The notes under the pieces are model-generated. The model searched no databases. It was not told where the DNA came from and saw nothing but the letters and a program-made list of their open reading frames with translations. This document shows, in pieces, positions 26,101 to 39,533 of a DNA stretch of 64,000 nucleotides (position 1 is its first letter; every line of letters begins with the position of its first letter). Position numbers and translations under genes: made by a program. Source of the stretch: Numida meleagris (lineage: Eukaryota; Chordata; Aves; Galliformes; Numididae); NCBI RefSeq assembly GCF_002078875.1, contig NC_034414.1, positions 20,290,320-20,354,319 on the forward strand, in the 5' to 3' direction.

Positions 26101-27880
26101 TACATTTTATTTACACACCTAGCTAAAATGTCCCAAATGCCAAACTTACCATTTCCCAAAACATTCTATCTAAGCCAATCCTCTAGTTATCAGAAAATTT
26201 CCTAATTTAGTCCCACTTTTCCTGTTTCCTGATTTGTTATACTTTAAATATCCTCATTAAATTCTACATTCTAAAATGTGTATGCAGTTGTCTCTTCATC
26301 ATCCTTCACTGCTAATCAGGCTATGGAGTCGCCTTTAATTACATTTCATTATACTTGTGGTAACTTCAAAAGTTTGCTTATGAAATAGCTTAACCTTGTC
26401 ATAGTAATTCTGAACTGGCATTAGGCAAGGCCACCTTAGAGAGAAACATACAATTCTATGTTTGCTTTTCAGAGAAGTAAACAAGAGAACTACTTCTCCC
26501 TAGCATAAGTTATACACAGGTTTAATGGTAGTTTGCAATGATCAATGTCTTTTCCCCACAAGTACTGTTTCTCACGTTTATGTCTTTCTCAAAGAATATC
26601 TCTACAGGTGAAAATTGATGTTTATGATTCCTGAGGTTTTTCTTCTACCTTTCTTATGGCAGATAGTAGGAGAAGGTTAAAGGGCAAGGCAGCACCCTGA
26701 CAATTGCAGTGAAAGGGTGAACATGCACTGTATATGTGCTGTATGCACACTTTTTGATTTCCTGTGGCAAATCTTGGGAGAAGTCACCCAAGAGAGAGAA
26801 TGACTTCCCTCTGTGACAGAATGATATGGAAGTGTCACTGATATGTGGTTACTTTGTGGAGAATCTTTCTTCTGTTTGTTATGACAGCCAGTTTGCATTT
26901 GATTGTCTTAATGCTTTATTTCTGAAACACAAAATGTGATTTTGTCAAAACAGTGATCATCACAAATTATTGGTGGAATTTCAACTTGTCTGTCTTCTAA
27001 CTGACTTTGTCATAACCCTACAACCATTTATTGAAGCATGAGCAGAGTAGGTGAAAGGCTGCCTAAGATGCAACTAAGAAAGAAACTGAGTGAACTTTAA
27101 ATATCTCAAATCCCTGTGGCACTTAGGACTTCAACCTACAGATAGACATTCAATATTTAACAATCAATTTTACCATTCTTCTAAAAGGCTTTTCTTTAGA
27201 GGTCATAAGATCTACTTGCGTAAGATAACGACTGACAGATCTTCAGATTAAGTGTTTATAGACTTAGAAATGGGACAGAAATAGGTATGATTTATAATTC
27301 TTTTGACAGCTACCCCCAGAGTTATACCAGATACTTCATTTGAATTCACTGTGAGACATTTTTCTGGATGACATTTCTGGAAAGATGAGGTGGTTTGTTC
27401 TAATTAATATCAAGCTTTCTTATAATGTAAGTTTTAAGTAATGTCTCTATCTCTCTCTTTCTTTTTTCATGTCACGATGCTACAAAGATTTCTATTATGT
27501 GATTAAATAAGCATAGGTCTAGATCACAGAAGTAAATTCCTTTCACATATATTAAATGTATCAATGTCTGCTTCACTATAAAAATATGAGTGATCTCTTC
27601 TTGTTTTAAAGATCTGGTATCTACCCAGAAATCTAATAGACAACTATTTCAGTTGTAACTTTCTAATTGTAATATTGAACCTGGAGATGGACTGGGGTCC
27701 ATCTTTCCAGTTTTCCCTTCCCTAACCAGAACATCTCTAAATCGATCTTGAATTTAAATAACTTCTACTTGAAATGTTAAATCCAGTCTCCCGCAGGTAA
27801 GCACAGACTTTGAGAACAGTCAGTGCTTCCTTCAAAATATACATAGTCCTTCAATTTTGGTTGTCTCAGACTTCTGGAAG
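23152..27880. other. Unique AT-rich noncoding DNA
   Basis: No transposon or exon was recognised over about 4.7 kb. A T-run lies at about 23259-23273 and an A-run at 23883-23899. A somewhat GC-richer patch at 25670-25870 holds a 71-codon plus-strand frame without recognisable content. The minus frame at 24998-25324 (108 codons) is unrecognised as well. Confidence 0.5.
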
Positions 27881-28432
27881 TGTCATGGTTTTATGATTTT
27901 GGGTTATCACTATTCCACATCATAACAGCATGTAGTGCACTGGGAGTTAAAGAGTTAATGCTCCAGCTCCGTGGATCATGAATAGTGCCAGGTACCTGGT
28001 TCTCAGAAGAGAAGAACTACATTTCCCAGAGGACTGCTTGCTGTTCTGCTAGCGTTTTCTATTCAGAGGGAAAGATTAAAACTGTTCGCATATCACGAGA
28101 TGCCCCTTTTTCGCTCACTCCCCTCCTGCTCGTCCCAGCAGTGTTTCGTCACCAGCAAAAAAGTAAGGCCTTTTGGTTTTTGGACACTCTCATTTTATTT
28201 ATTAGCTTCAATTCCAATTATATTGTACTATATTGTATTACGTTTTGTTATTTTGCATTCCGATATCTTATTTAGTAAATTAGCTTGTTTCTCCTCAGAT
28301 CGTTGCCACTGTTTTGTTTTTAGGCCCATCTCTCTACCCTTTAAACCTTTCCTTTTCCCAGGGCATGGGTCCGTGGGTTCCCCGCCCCATTAGTCACAGA
28401 ACCAGGCCAAACCCGCTCGTAAACCATTGACA
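27881..28432 (+). mobile_element. Solo LTR of an endogenous retrovirus (ERVL-like), copy 1
   Basis: A 552-bp solo LTR with precise ends. It starts TGTCATGGTTTT and ends AAACCATTGACA, terminal inverted repeats with TG...CA. It is flanked by a perfect 5-bp target duplication, GGAAG at 27876-27880 and 28433-28437. A homologous LTR lies at 54822-55389 in reverse. No gag, pol or env sequence adjoins it, so the provirus was lost by LTR-LTR recombination. The 5-bp duplication fits a class III or related element; I cannot name the family with certainty. The open frames at 27985-28275 and 28100-28393 lie within the LTR and are not genes. Confidence 0.92.
28016..28029 (+). promoter_or_regulatory. ZNF143-like (SBS) motif in solo LTR copy 1
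   Basis: ACTACATTTCCCAG in the U3 part of the LTR closely resembles the first half of the ZNF143/THAP11 site (ACTACAATTCCCAG), with one substitution by my reading. The core is also present in the other LTR copy at 55239-55251. Binding is inferred, not shown. Confidence 0.4.
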
Positions 28433-29229
28433 GGAAGAAAATTAAAGCCTTTTTAAGGTCATTTATAAGTTAATAAATAATCTATATGAAATAAAATGGC
28501 CATCATCTACAACTTCCTCTTTGTCAAAGGGTCTGTCATAAAATCCACAAGTGTTAAGAGCACTGTTCTGGTATGCTCACTAGAGAGTCAGAGCTGCATA
28601 CACACAAAGGCTGCTCTGTACTTCTTTGCTAATGTTTGCCACTGAATAAGGGTGAATTATTTTAATAGCTTCATTCAATATCAATAACCTTCACATATAT
28701 AACAGTTTTACATCGTACACAATTTGTTTTACTTTGCATATCCAATCCTCATGACATAACCTATGTAAAAACATTATGCAACTGCAAAATAATAATGAAG
28801 CTTTCTTTCCACAAAATGTTTGCCAATTCAGTAGAAGAGAAAAAAGAAAAAGAGATAATAGAGAGAAGACTGATCAGCAAAAGAAAAAAATCTCTGTACA
28901 CTAATGGCTTTCTCCATTTAGATATGTTGGTCAACAAGTGTTTAAAGGTGAATAATTTTCATTATCTGTTCAAAGCTCCAAAATGTAGTGATTGACTTTC
29001 AAAGTAGTAATATAATGTCCTCGGATGACTAGAGAAAACAACTGATATTACATTAATGAGTGATGAATGAAAACAGGATACAGCTGAGAGAGCTGAAGTT
29101 TATTTTTAATATGACAGTATAGGAAAAGGACTGTAAGAGTCAATCTTTGTCAAAGAGCAACCCAGGTTAGGCTGTGTTTGAGGCTGCAGATAAGTCACAC
29201 TAATTGAGGTTTTGTAAAACTCGGCAAGG

Positions 29230-29251
29230 ATATATATATGTGTGTGTGTGT
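29230..29251. repeat. (TA)n(TG)n microsatellite
   Basis: A 22-bp stretch of strict purine-pyrimidine alternation changes from TA to TG units midway. It is a simple repeat with Z-DNA potential. Confidence 0.85.
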
Positions 29252-29665
29252 TATATACTTGGTATTTGCACAAAAATCACAGGCAAGACACAGATCTTCT
29301 CCATTCATAATCATTTAGCTCATCCACTGAACTGCTTCTGCACTTCCCACCTTTGAGACTTTGACACATTAACAACGTATCACTGAATTCTCCTTTGCTT
29401 AATAAAATCATATATTCAATATGGACTAAAGAAGAGACATTCAACAAAATAAGGCTGTCTTGATGCGAATACCCTCATGAGGACTGCATGCGACTTACAT
29501 TTGGCCTATATATTTCCCATTCATTCTACTGTAATTATATTTCTAAATAGATATTTTATATAAATACAGTTTTACTGCAAGGAAATGACTGTCTGCCCCA
29601 GTCAGCTTTGAGACATAAATCTATTTTGTATATTAATGACAGCACATAATGAAATTTTTGAACTT

Positions 29666-29679
29666 GATGCCATAGCAAC
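29666..29679. promoter_or_regulatory. RFX-type X-box candidate
   Basis: GATGCCATAGCAAC matches the palindromic RFX X-box (GTNRCC, short spacer, RGYAAC) in all but one specified position. It sits in a stretch with several other factor-like words (CAACAATCAC, TATTAATGAC) and no repeat signature. Function is inferred. Confidence 0.35.
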
Positions 29680-32600
29680 AATCACAATTGCACAGTTTAC
29701 CTCAATTTATTTGTGTCAGTCATATCAAAAAATATTTTATATTTTTCTTTCCCTCATATATCTCAGTTTACTGCATGATGGCAGTCTGATTTCCAAAAAG
29801 CTGTAATCCTATTTATTAAACTCTCCATGATTTTGTTTTTATTTGAAAGACCATTCTGCTACAAATGTTACTTCACGAGTACTATATTTCATTTAAAGAT
29901 TAAGCTGAAATTAATAAAAATCAGATTTTTCTGAAAATAGCATCAAGTGCACTGAATTATATAATTTCCTAATGCAAGATACCATGAATTCACTTATCTT
30001 TTAAAAATGTATTGAGTTTTTTTAGTAACACATTTACGCTGTCCCGATTTTCAACGCACAGTGCACATCATTAGAAATACAACACTTGTGCTATCTCCAC
30101 ACGAAAGTCTCAAACTTAAGTAATTAGACAAATTACTTAGGTTTTCAGGTTGCTTTACAGTACTCATTCAAATATAAATGCATACAGTACATATTCAAAA
30201 GTATATGTTTGTGCTTCAAATCAGTAAATAGAGCGATTGCTGCATTTTCTGTATTTTGTGTTATAACTCGGAGCTGAATTTAAATAGAAAATAAGGTTTT
30301 GTTTGTAGAATTACAGTATGTTATTCTCAGATGCTACAGATTTCTTCTTCAGTGCGACAGACATCAAAGACAAAGCATTCCCACAGTAAATGTTCAACCG
30401 TTTGGAGGTTGTCAGATATGACCTCCATATTCTTAAATCTTAACTGGAACTCAATTCAGAAACTGAAGCTGCCATGAATTTCCTGTGTTACAAACTCCAT
30501 TATGCACTTTTGCTAGGAATACACAAATCTGTTCCTTAGAATTCTTCTTTCTGCTTTTTAAAGTTCAAACCGATGTTAGGGAAAGTATTTCATATTTGAC
30601 AAAGGCATTACCTTGTATAGCTTTGTTTTGACAGAAAATTTCAAGTCATTTTTATCTCAAATATAGAAAACATGATGTTTTCCTCTGAATGACAAAGTAA
30701 AAATACAGAAAGAACTTACATTTTTTTCTAAAACATAATGCCTTTTTTTTTTCCCTTAGAGTTGTACTTGTAAGCCCATTTGAGATCATGACACATGTGT
30801 ACATAAAGGCAGAGACATCACCAACACATTTAAGTGCATACACTTATGATTAAACAATGACCACAAGTTAAAAATATAGTAGTAAAAGAAAACTCTTTGC
30901 GCTAAATCTATTACAATTACTAAGTTTGCACCATCACTAGTAGATTTGTAATATATTGGCAAGAAATCACATATATTACAAAGTTTTATTGAAACTTTCC
31001 AGATTAAGATATCCAGGTTTGCAAGAGCATAAAAGTAGTCCACAAGACAAGATGTCAGCGTTCATTTGCAGCTGTTTCAATTAAAAATGTTTTTTACATT
31101 GTGGGCTATATTCTTCAAATAGAAGTAGAATTCAAATAAAAGTAGAAACATTCTGGTTGTTAACATCCAGCTTCTGTTGAATACTATTTAAACCACAATG
31201 GATGGGAGAAAAAATTCCACAAACATTGTATCATTCTAGATAGGGAAACGTCACTGGAATTGTAATCTTTCCTTACTACGGCTATAGCATGAAACAGTTG
31301 AAATTTCAAGGTTATACTAACATTATATTCAAGATTTCCTCCTTGTCCAAAGTGCTTAAAAAATTACTTGGTATTCAGTATTCAGCTATAACTGCCTCCG
31401 AAAGCAGATCTTTTAAAGAGGTGTCTTGATATCATCTGTTTTTCCAAAAAAATAAAAAATAAAAAAAATCTCAGAATTATAAGTTCTCCTCTGCTAACAA
31501 ACAAACAATATTAAATTCTTACTCATGAGACCTGACAGACTACTTTTTTGACTCTCTGTGCCCTTGAAATTAAGACCCATATGAGAAGGCGAGACCCTAG
31601 CAGGTTACACTGCTTTTTGCCATTCCTGATCCCATCTGATGATTATGAAGCAATTCCTGATCCTCCCATTGTTTTCCCTTACTGCTTTTTAGATTTGTGA
31701 CTCAACACTTTCGCAAATAACTCATTCCTTACGCACTATAGCAGATATTTCATTTCCTAATTTCCCATTGAGTGGGAAATTCTGTGGATTACTAGTAACG
31801 CTTTATTAGTGAAATGAAATAATCAAATCATTTTTGTTGTAAACCAGTGTTCTACAGATTTTTTCAGATACTCATTTATTATTCTATTTCAACCTTGTGG
31901 ATTGGTGCTAATAGGGCCTACTGTTTATATATCTAACTTATTTCCATTCTTAATAGCCACATACCAACTGGTAATATTCAGAAGGTCAGACATACATTAT
32001 CAAGTAAGAAAACAGGAAAATGTCACTTCCTTAGGGCAGGGAAGCAAGGAAGTGTTCTCATAAGTGCAGCTAAAAAATCATTATGGTATTTTGGTAAGAT
32101 TTCTTCAGGAAATGAGAGTGGTAGTTCAGAATTGTAGATCCGTTCTAGTCAGCTCTACTTCCTGGGGAAAGAGTAAGACTTTTGTGTCTACTGATCAAAG
32201 CAAGTTCATCTTGGGGATAAAAGGCCTACTGCAGTTGGTATACTGGATTAACTCTTTTCTTAATATAACTGCTGCTATCCTGGACTGTCTTTGAATATGG
32301 AACCACTAGGGTTAAAGCTAGAAACATAACTCTTCTGAAAGAAAGCTGTAATAAATTCCCAGCCTTACGGATTAAGAAAAAAAAAAAAAAAAAGGAAGAT
32401 AGGACAAAAAGTATCTAGTACATACATATACTTGTAGGTTCTGAAATTGTGAGGTAGATTAAAACAATTGCCAACTCATGGACAAAGAACACACTTGATA
32501 TCTACCTATCACATTTGAAATCTAGTTTATTACATTATATGTAATAAACATATTAAAAACTTCCTAGTTCACATTGAACAGTTATAAAAAGGTTTTTCTC

Positions 32601-34365
32601 TGTTAGCCCATATTGAACAGTGATATCAGTATACCTTCAGGCATTATGGGCAGATTAAAACAAGAATAAATAAATGGGAAAAAGTAATTCCTCCCAACAA
32701 TGTTTTGCTGCTTCAAAAACTGGACTTCCTACTTATGGAGCAAGCCAGGACCACGATTTGTATGTACTTAGAGCTCTCTTAGAATTTACACTTATCTAAC
32801 ACTGCTGAAATTGTAAGAATTATGAGAACAAGTTGAAAGATTTGCATGTATTTATAGATTCTCCAGTGGATGCTTTGTGATATGTTTTCCTCACAACATA
32901 ATTGCACATGTCATCCACTTTAAGTCTTCATTTTTCTGAACAGAAGCTCCTTAATTTTATGCTTAGCTCTTCCGAACAGTTTCAGACAGCTGACAAAATT
33001 ATACATTGAATAAAAAAAATAAGGAGAAAAGGGGAAGTAAATTTCTTTTTCTTTCTTTTTTTTTCCAAATACAATCTACAGATGCATTCTAACATCATTC
33101 ATTTGAGTGAAACATGCACTCTGGTAAATTCTTATAATATATGGTAACCATTCTAAGGAAATAGCTTTTCAGTGATGGTCAGTGAAATGAAAATATCATG
33201 TTACAACATCCATTTTCTTTGTGTACTTGCTATTACTGTTCTTATAGGATTCTAATTGATTTTGATTTTTTTCGCTTGTTGTAAGGAATACCTACAATTC
33301 TTTTGTGACAGCATGTCAAATTTATGGAGTTAAAAAAGTGATTAAGAAGCCAGGTCACAATCTACCATTAAACACAGAAGTGTTGAATAACTTTCAAAAA
33401 CTTCAGAAGATATTTCTATTTATCTATCCAGCATCACCTCCAGACATTTCTAAGAGCTGCTTAGATCAAAAATTACATTCTTGTTCTCCAAGCTACCAGA
33501 AAAGTAAGAAAACTAGAAAATATTACATTGGTTTTTTACAAAGTGCCATTGTCATATATCTTTCTCCAGGTGTATAGGGGGATTTGCAGGAGAAATACCA
33601 TAAAAAGAAATAATATACATTAATCATATGTTGATTTTAATTATTTTTTTGAGATGAACAGCATGATATTATCAATGTTATAAAGCTGATGTTTCCATAA
33701 GAGCAGATATGGAAAACAAAATTTCTGGTAGATAGAACTTTTGAAAATGTAGAAAATAAATTTCCTAGAGCAAATGATGGATATCAGCAGTTCATGTGCC
33801 CTGAGGAGTTGATGCAATCTCTGAAAAGCTTATCTTGATCTCCAGATCAATTGTGATGTTTCTTGGAAAAGAAGGTATATCTTCCCTGTAGTCCTACCAC
33901 AGAACTTTCTGTTTTTAGACATGTGATATTTCCTAAACATCAGATGTATTTCATATTTTCAGACTGGCTTAGGTTTTTACTGAGCACCTCATTTTGAGTC
34001 TATTGCTGTGAACTGATTTAACTGTATCTGTCTTGGATCAATTCTTTTAAAAAGGTCTTTGTCCAGAATGTTAGTCAGTTCTCAATTCCTGTCGTGAGGT
34101 CTCCGTGTGTGCAGCTGCATAAGAAGTAAGTTTGCCCTGGACTTTGGACCAAACCTCTCCAAAGCATTATTAATTCAAGCAGTCATTTGAATTAAATGCA
34201 AAAATTGCCCCAAATGATAAATGTATTAATTTAGAAATACTCAGTGCTCCTACTTAAGATGAATTTTCTTCTCTCCGTGACTCAAATTATGTTTATTTCT
34301 TATTTTCAGTTTAAGAAATGTTCTTTCCTATTGTCACATTAGGACTTCTCAATGCTGATGACTTA

Positions 34366-34473
34366 GCTATTGCAATGCACAAATTTACTCTTTCTAGGCT
34401 TGCTTATTATAACTCTTCTGAAACTGCTGATCCTGGCAAACTTCCGATGATTCATTATACCATGGAAAGAAAG
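34366..34473 (+). mobile_element. Ancient L2/CR1-like LINE ORF2 scrap
   Basis: The frame beginning at 34318 contains, from residue 23, FTLSRLAYYNSS and then KLPMIHYTMERK. These resemble two adjacent landmarks in the post-RT region of the L2/CR1 group (SRLDYCNSL... and ...LQMIQNAAAR), in the right order and roughly the right spacing. The catalytic core is absent here. The similarity is short and judged by eye from remembered family motifs, so this could be chance. If real, it is much older than the CR1 copies with intact tails. Confidence 0.42.
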
Positions 34474-37400
34474 CATGAGCACAGAACAAAATATATGTTT
34501 TCAGACAAACAAAATGAAGTTTGATTGTGATGAAGTAGTTTAATATAACATTTTACCGTTTTACACCACTGCCAGTGAGAATCAAATGAGGCCTACAAAA
34601 TACATATACAAAAGCTATACCATACGTGGGTTCCTCTGCCACAGATTTTGAGAACATTGCAAAAGCATGAGAAAAATGTTGTAGTGGATGAACTCTAGAA
34701 GAGATCAAAATAATGATGCAAAAGCCAGAGTGGCAAGTCTGGGAGCATGTTCCCAGCTTGTTTAAAAAGAGAAAAAAAGTTTCAAACAAACTTGGGAGTG
34801 ATGGGTTCTGAAATAGGAACTGTTATAAAGTGGGCATGAATACAAGTGATTGTAACGTATGAGAAGGGTATTGAAATGGTTTCTCTGATATGGCCTCAAA
34901 GATTTCATGTTGCAATTCTCTTGTGCTACATATTGCTATCCAGATAACCACATAGCTGTGACAGGATGTTAAGGGATTTCTCAGCTGTCCAGATTTGTTT
35001 GAACATGGCAATTCAAGTAACAATTTTTAAAAAGCTACCTTTATAGTAAGAAAGATGCAAGCAGAGTTCAAAAAGAAAATAGTTATTAGCAATTCCCAAA
35101 TGAGCTGGAAGTATTGGCAATAGGTAGGTTTTCTCATATTGGAGGGTCTTTAATAATCCTGTAGAATAAGTAATCTTTTCTATCTACCTTTGCCTCCAGT
35201 ACAAACACAGTTTCATGCTGTAGTAGAAAAAGAGAACACACAACAAAAGAAGTGCAAGAAGGAGCAGAACAAATGCGGAATATGTGACTATACAAGTGGA
35301 CAGGTCTTCAATCTGAGGAAAAAAAAAAATCATCTTGCACTTATGGAGATCCGCCATCAGCTTAATTTCTCAAAAAAAAGTTTTACACTTGGGAAGCAAT
35401 TTCACCTTTACACTGAATTTGCCTAGACGCTTTCAGCATCTTCACTACCATAACATTTGAAGACAGACTACATAGATATCTTACATTATATGCTCTTCAT
35501 TAACAATTATCTTGGTAAATGTTGCAGCATAGACTCATTTTAAACAGTTCTTTGCCTACTGTTTATTTTTAAACCCATCTGACAAGGAGTAAGGTAAGAC
35601 AGGCTTTAAGTGGCTAGGCCTTATGTCAGTTCATTTTTTATAGAAATACAATTCAATTTCTTTAAATTCTCCTGAAATGGGATGTTCACAAGTATATTGT
35701 TAACAAACTTTGTTAGTCAATCAGCATCACGGTATTTGTTTCCTTGTAAAAACAAGAACAAAAACTTACTAAGTTATTAGCCTTTGATTCCTCAGGCAAA
35801 GTATAAAATAATCTTCCCTGTGTGCCTCAAAAAATTTGAAAACAGGGTAACATGGAACCTGCAGAGGGGTCTAATTTTGATTAATTCCCTCAAGCACAGG
35901 CTGAAACTTTTCAACAGTTAAAGAAGCCTGAAGGAGGAGGAATAGAAAAATCACAGCTAGGTAACAACAAATTACTTTTGCAGATATTTTTCTTTCTGTT
36001 CAATAGATACAACATACAGCCAAAGCTATTAGCTCTAAAAACTCCTATAGTTTTTCTCCCCAGTGTTCCTGACAATTTATAAGGTAACATATTTAGCCTT
36101 TACAAAATTTCTCTGCCAATTCAGTGCATTAATCCTCCTTCTTCGATGTGATACACTGCATTAACAGCAACTGGTCACAGAGATGAAACAGTCTAAGCAC
36201 CAGTGTTTAAATATTGATATAATAAGGATTGAACAATGTGCTGCCCTCCAAATTCGAAGTCTAACCCTTTTCTGAAACAGTGAAAATACGTTTATTATTT
36301 AACGAGTTTGTCAGCCTACTTGGGATATACTAAGATTCTGACAACAGATAGAGGCCAATAAAGTCCCAGCTGCAAGTGCTCTAAAATACATCTTACACAT
36401 CCTCCTGCACCTGCAGCAGCAAAGAGCAGAAGAAGCAAGAGCTGAGGAACCTGCTATGCCACTTAAATGCAAAGGTATTCCCACAGATCTTTTCCATTCA
36501 CAGTACCATCCTTGGTACTGGCAGAATACCACAATCTAAAAGGAAACAGGATATAATTGTTATTAAAAGATCTATATTAAAAAAAAAAAACACTTGGTAT
36601 ACAATATGCAATCCGTATTTAATCTAGGCACAACACTTACTTGATGCAAGTATCTATTAACTATCCATTTTCTTTTATGCCTTCTTATTAAAACCAAAAC
36701 ACAGTAAGAAGAATATAATTTTAGATTCAAATTCAGCAAAGATTTACTACAATGCTTTTCTCTGAGATATGAAACTAAAATGTATTAACTTTTTCCCTTT
36801 TCAGAAAACTTAGTTGACATTCTGAACATTTGTATCACTGTTGAGAAAGGAAAGCTTAATAATATTTGGAGGGAAAAAAAAAAAAAAAACGAATAAATGC
36901 CCCACAAAAGAACCAAAGAACAGCTACAGAATGAAAATAAAAGAATTTTCTAAAATTCCATGAAAGAAAGCAAAAAGCAAAACCAAAAAACACATCATAC
37001 AAAAGAGTGCTTCATAATAGCCTAGAAAGAATGCAATATTGCCTCATTTGCTATTTTGTGGTAGTATCTTTTCTCATCATACTGAGGTTTATGACTGTAT
37101 CTCAATGAATTAAGGCCATTCTATTGCTATTCTAGGCAGAAGCTAGAGTAAAGTAGGTGGTAAAAACATCTTCAGAATTTCAGTGATGTATGCTAAGCAC
37201 TCTCAGATCCATCTCAACATATTTTTTCTGCCCTGAAGAGAGCACTTGTTTGTCTGAATCTCATGCAGCAACAAGAGAGAATGGGAAATAGTTCCCCGCT
37301 CCTTATCACTGTGAAAAGGCTGTTCCCCAGGTATGACATCACCAAGCAGCAGAGGAGCAACACACAAACAATGGTGGACCTGACTACAGATGTATAGCCA

Positions 37401-37566
37401 CACGTACACAAGAAATAAATACTTCTGACCAGAACAAAAGACCTTACTTAGTACAGAGTCTTGATATCTGTATGTTTGATCCTTTTCCAATCTCTCAAGA
37501 AATTAGAAACAAATCAAGCTGTCTTACTAACCTGGAAGTTCACAATCATGTGTGGTTTCATGTGCA
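34474..37566. other. Unique AT-rich noncoding DNA
   Basis: No transposon or exon was recognised. Minus frames at 34553-34789 and 36311-36532, and a plus frame at 35190-35426, are unrecognised. An A-run lies at about 36876-36890. A slightly GC-richer patch at 37200-37400 has no identifiable content. Confidence 0.5.
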
Positions 37567-37603
37567 TTTTTTTTTGTTTGTTTGCTTGTTTGCTTTGGTT
37601 TTT
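37567..37603. repeat. (TTTG)n simple repeat
   Basis: T-run followed by imperfect TTTG/TTGC units. Low-complexity sequence. Confidence 0.8.
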
Positions 37604-39533
37604 ATTTTCCTATTGTAAACAGACAACAAAAGGAGAAGTTTCTACCATACTGTCTGATCATTTACATCAAATGTAACTGAGGAAAGTGTGGCACTGGTGC
37701 TTTGATGTCATGTACTCCAGAACACAGAGACAAAAATAGTACTAAATGGGGGTTTAAGAAAAATCCATCTGTGGGAAACAAAAAAACCTGTACTGATATT
37801 GTTGAACTTCAACATTGCTTGAGAACAATATTGTACTCACTAAAGCATCAACCTAATACGATAACAAGTTTTTACACCAGCTGCTAAATAAATGCTGTTC
37901 AGAAAAAAACTGCTGTTATATTTCAACTTGAGACAGAGACATCTTAAAAAAAAGACTTTCGTCTTCATGCCATTAAGTAAATTCTAAAATTATATTTTTA
38001 ATTTATTTTTCCTGCATGCACCTGTACTTTGTACAGAGAAAAAAGATGTGTTGTTTAGTCATTACCTGCATCCATAAGAAAAAGGTGACAGACTTAAGAT
38101 TATATCACCTTTCAACAAAAAATTCTGCACATTGCTTTATTTCAATTTTTCAGGGTTCAAGAAAGCTGGAAATAATAAAACTAGAGACATAAAGGGCTCA
38201 GGAAGTGTATGAAGCAAGTCAAACACCTATTTGAGATATTATCATCAAGCAAGAACTAAAAAAAATGCTCATCAGAGAATAACTGAATGCCTCTACTAAA
38301 AAAAAAAAAAAAAGTAATAAGCATTGAGTAATGTGGGGTGGTGTTAGAAAATAAGACAAACTAAAAAAATAATTGAAGACTGTAGTTGAAAAACAGCTGA
38401 CTATATTTTTAAGATGTTTTGAAATTCTGCTGTTCACAAGAGCTTCCAGTAAGCAGGCCACAGAAAAGACAGCAATTTCTGTCCTCGGAAATTCTTAAGG
38501 TAGATGCAAGAGGCCCGTGCTCGCTACCTCTGAATTTCAGCCTGCAGTACTGCTCTTATGATTTCTTGTGTGTTACTTTCAATTCCAACCTCTGGCAAAG
38601 AAACAAAGTTAGGAAGTTTTCATGTAGCAGAAAAAAAAAAGTTAGAATCAAAGGACACATTTATCAGCAGAGCAAATTAATGCAGTGCTTTATGCGGTGA
38701 TGGATCAAGAGAATGTTGAAGAGTTTAGTGTAAAGTCTTTGTTTTTTTGGAACAGTAACATATTCCAGTACATATGTAGCAAATATATATACTGTATCTA
38801 TTATAACTAGTCTCTTTATATAGTAAAGATTTCTAACTTATAAAATAGTCTATTACACATGCTTCTACATCATAAAACATCTTCAGGTTGAGATCTGATA
38901 ATCTTTGTCATATCAGACTACTATTCTGTTTCTTTATTTGCTTATTTTTTCTGGGGTTTGTGGTTTCTTTCAGGTTGTTTTTTGTTTCCACATTGATAAG
39001 TAAATTAACAGAGTTAAATAGAACAAGACAAAGGCCTTTCTGCATTACTAGTGTTAAAAAAAAAAAATCATTCCTGGAACAGATAAATTTCTAATACCAA
39101 TTAGGACACGATCAATACAGCAGTTCCTGGGGAGAATTTTCTTCATTTTTATATGTACATTTGCGTATTGTATTTTTAAAATGAGCATACATATATCCAT
39201 TTGGATTTTGGACTGAATAACTACATTCTTGATAATCTTTTAAAAACTACTATTAAAAAAAAAGATTAACAAGTCATCTGTTGAAGTGAAGTAGCAAACA
39301 AACAATAAATACAACTTATTTAAACCTGCCTCAAAATATTTTAAAAAGTGAAGAAAAGCTGTTCAGGAATCCCCCAAATGCAAAACTTCTAGCTTTCATC
39401 TTCTTTTACATATTTCAAAATACTGTGGTCATGTTGGAAATCAGAGGAAAGACCGCAGTGCATTCCTTGTATTGCCAAGTTTTCTTTCCAATCTTCGGGA
39501 ATAGTAAGAATCTCTCAAAAAATGCCTTATGGT
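37604..39533. other. Unique AT-rich noncoding DNA
   Basis: No element was recognised. It contains A-runs at about 38299-38313 and 39057-39067 and short chance frames. Confidence 0.5.

Larger units (their letters stand above)
28438..34365. other. Unique AT-rich noncoding DNA
   Basis: About 5.9 kb with no recognised transposon or exon. It contains a (TA)n/(TG)n run at 29230-29251, an X-box candidate at 29666-29679 and an A-run at about 32374-32393. The plus frame at 33305-33577 (90 codons) is unrecognised. Confidence 0.5.

Noticed and set aside
27985..28393. Two overlapping plus-strand frames of 96 and 97 codons, and similar minus-strand frames at 54824-55427.
   Set aside because: They lie wholly or almost wholly inside the two solo LTRs, which are regulatory and not protein-coding.
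33305..33577. 90-codon plus frame with possible flanking AG and GT dinucleotides.
   Set aside because: Splice-like dinucleotides are common. No family resemblance was found, and the frame ends without any supported exon structure.
35190..35426. 78-codon plus frame with a CxxC (KCGICDY) that recalls a zinc finger, preceded by a pyrimidine-rich AG.
   Set aside because: There is no correctly spaced HxxxH partner and no finger consensus after the CxxC. The lysine-rich sequence is what A-rich DNA encodes by chance.
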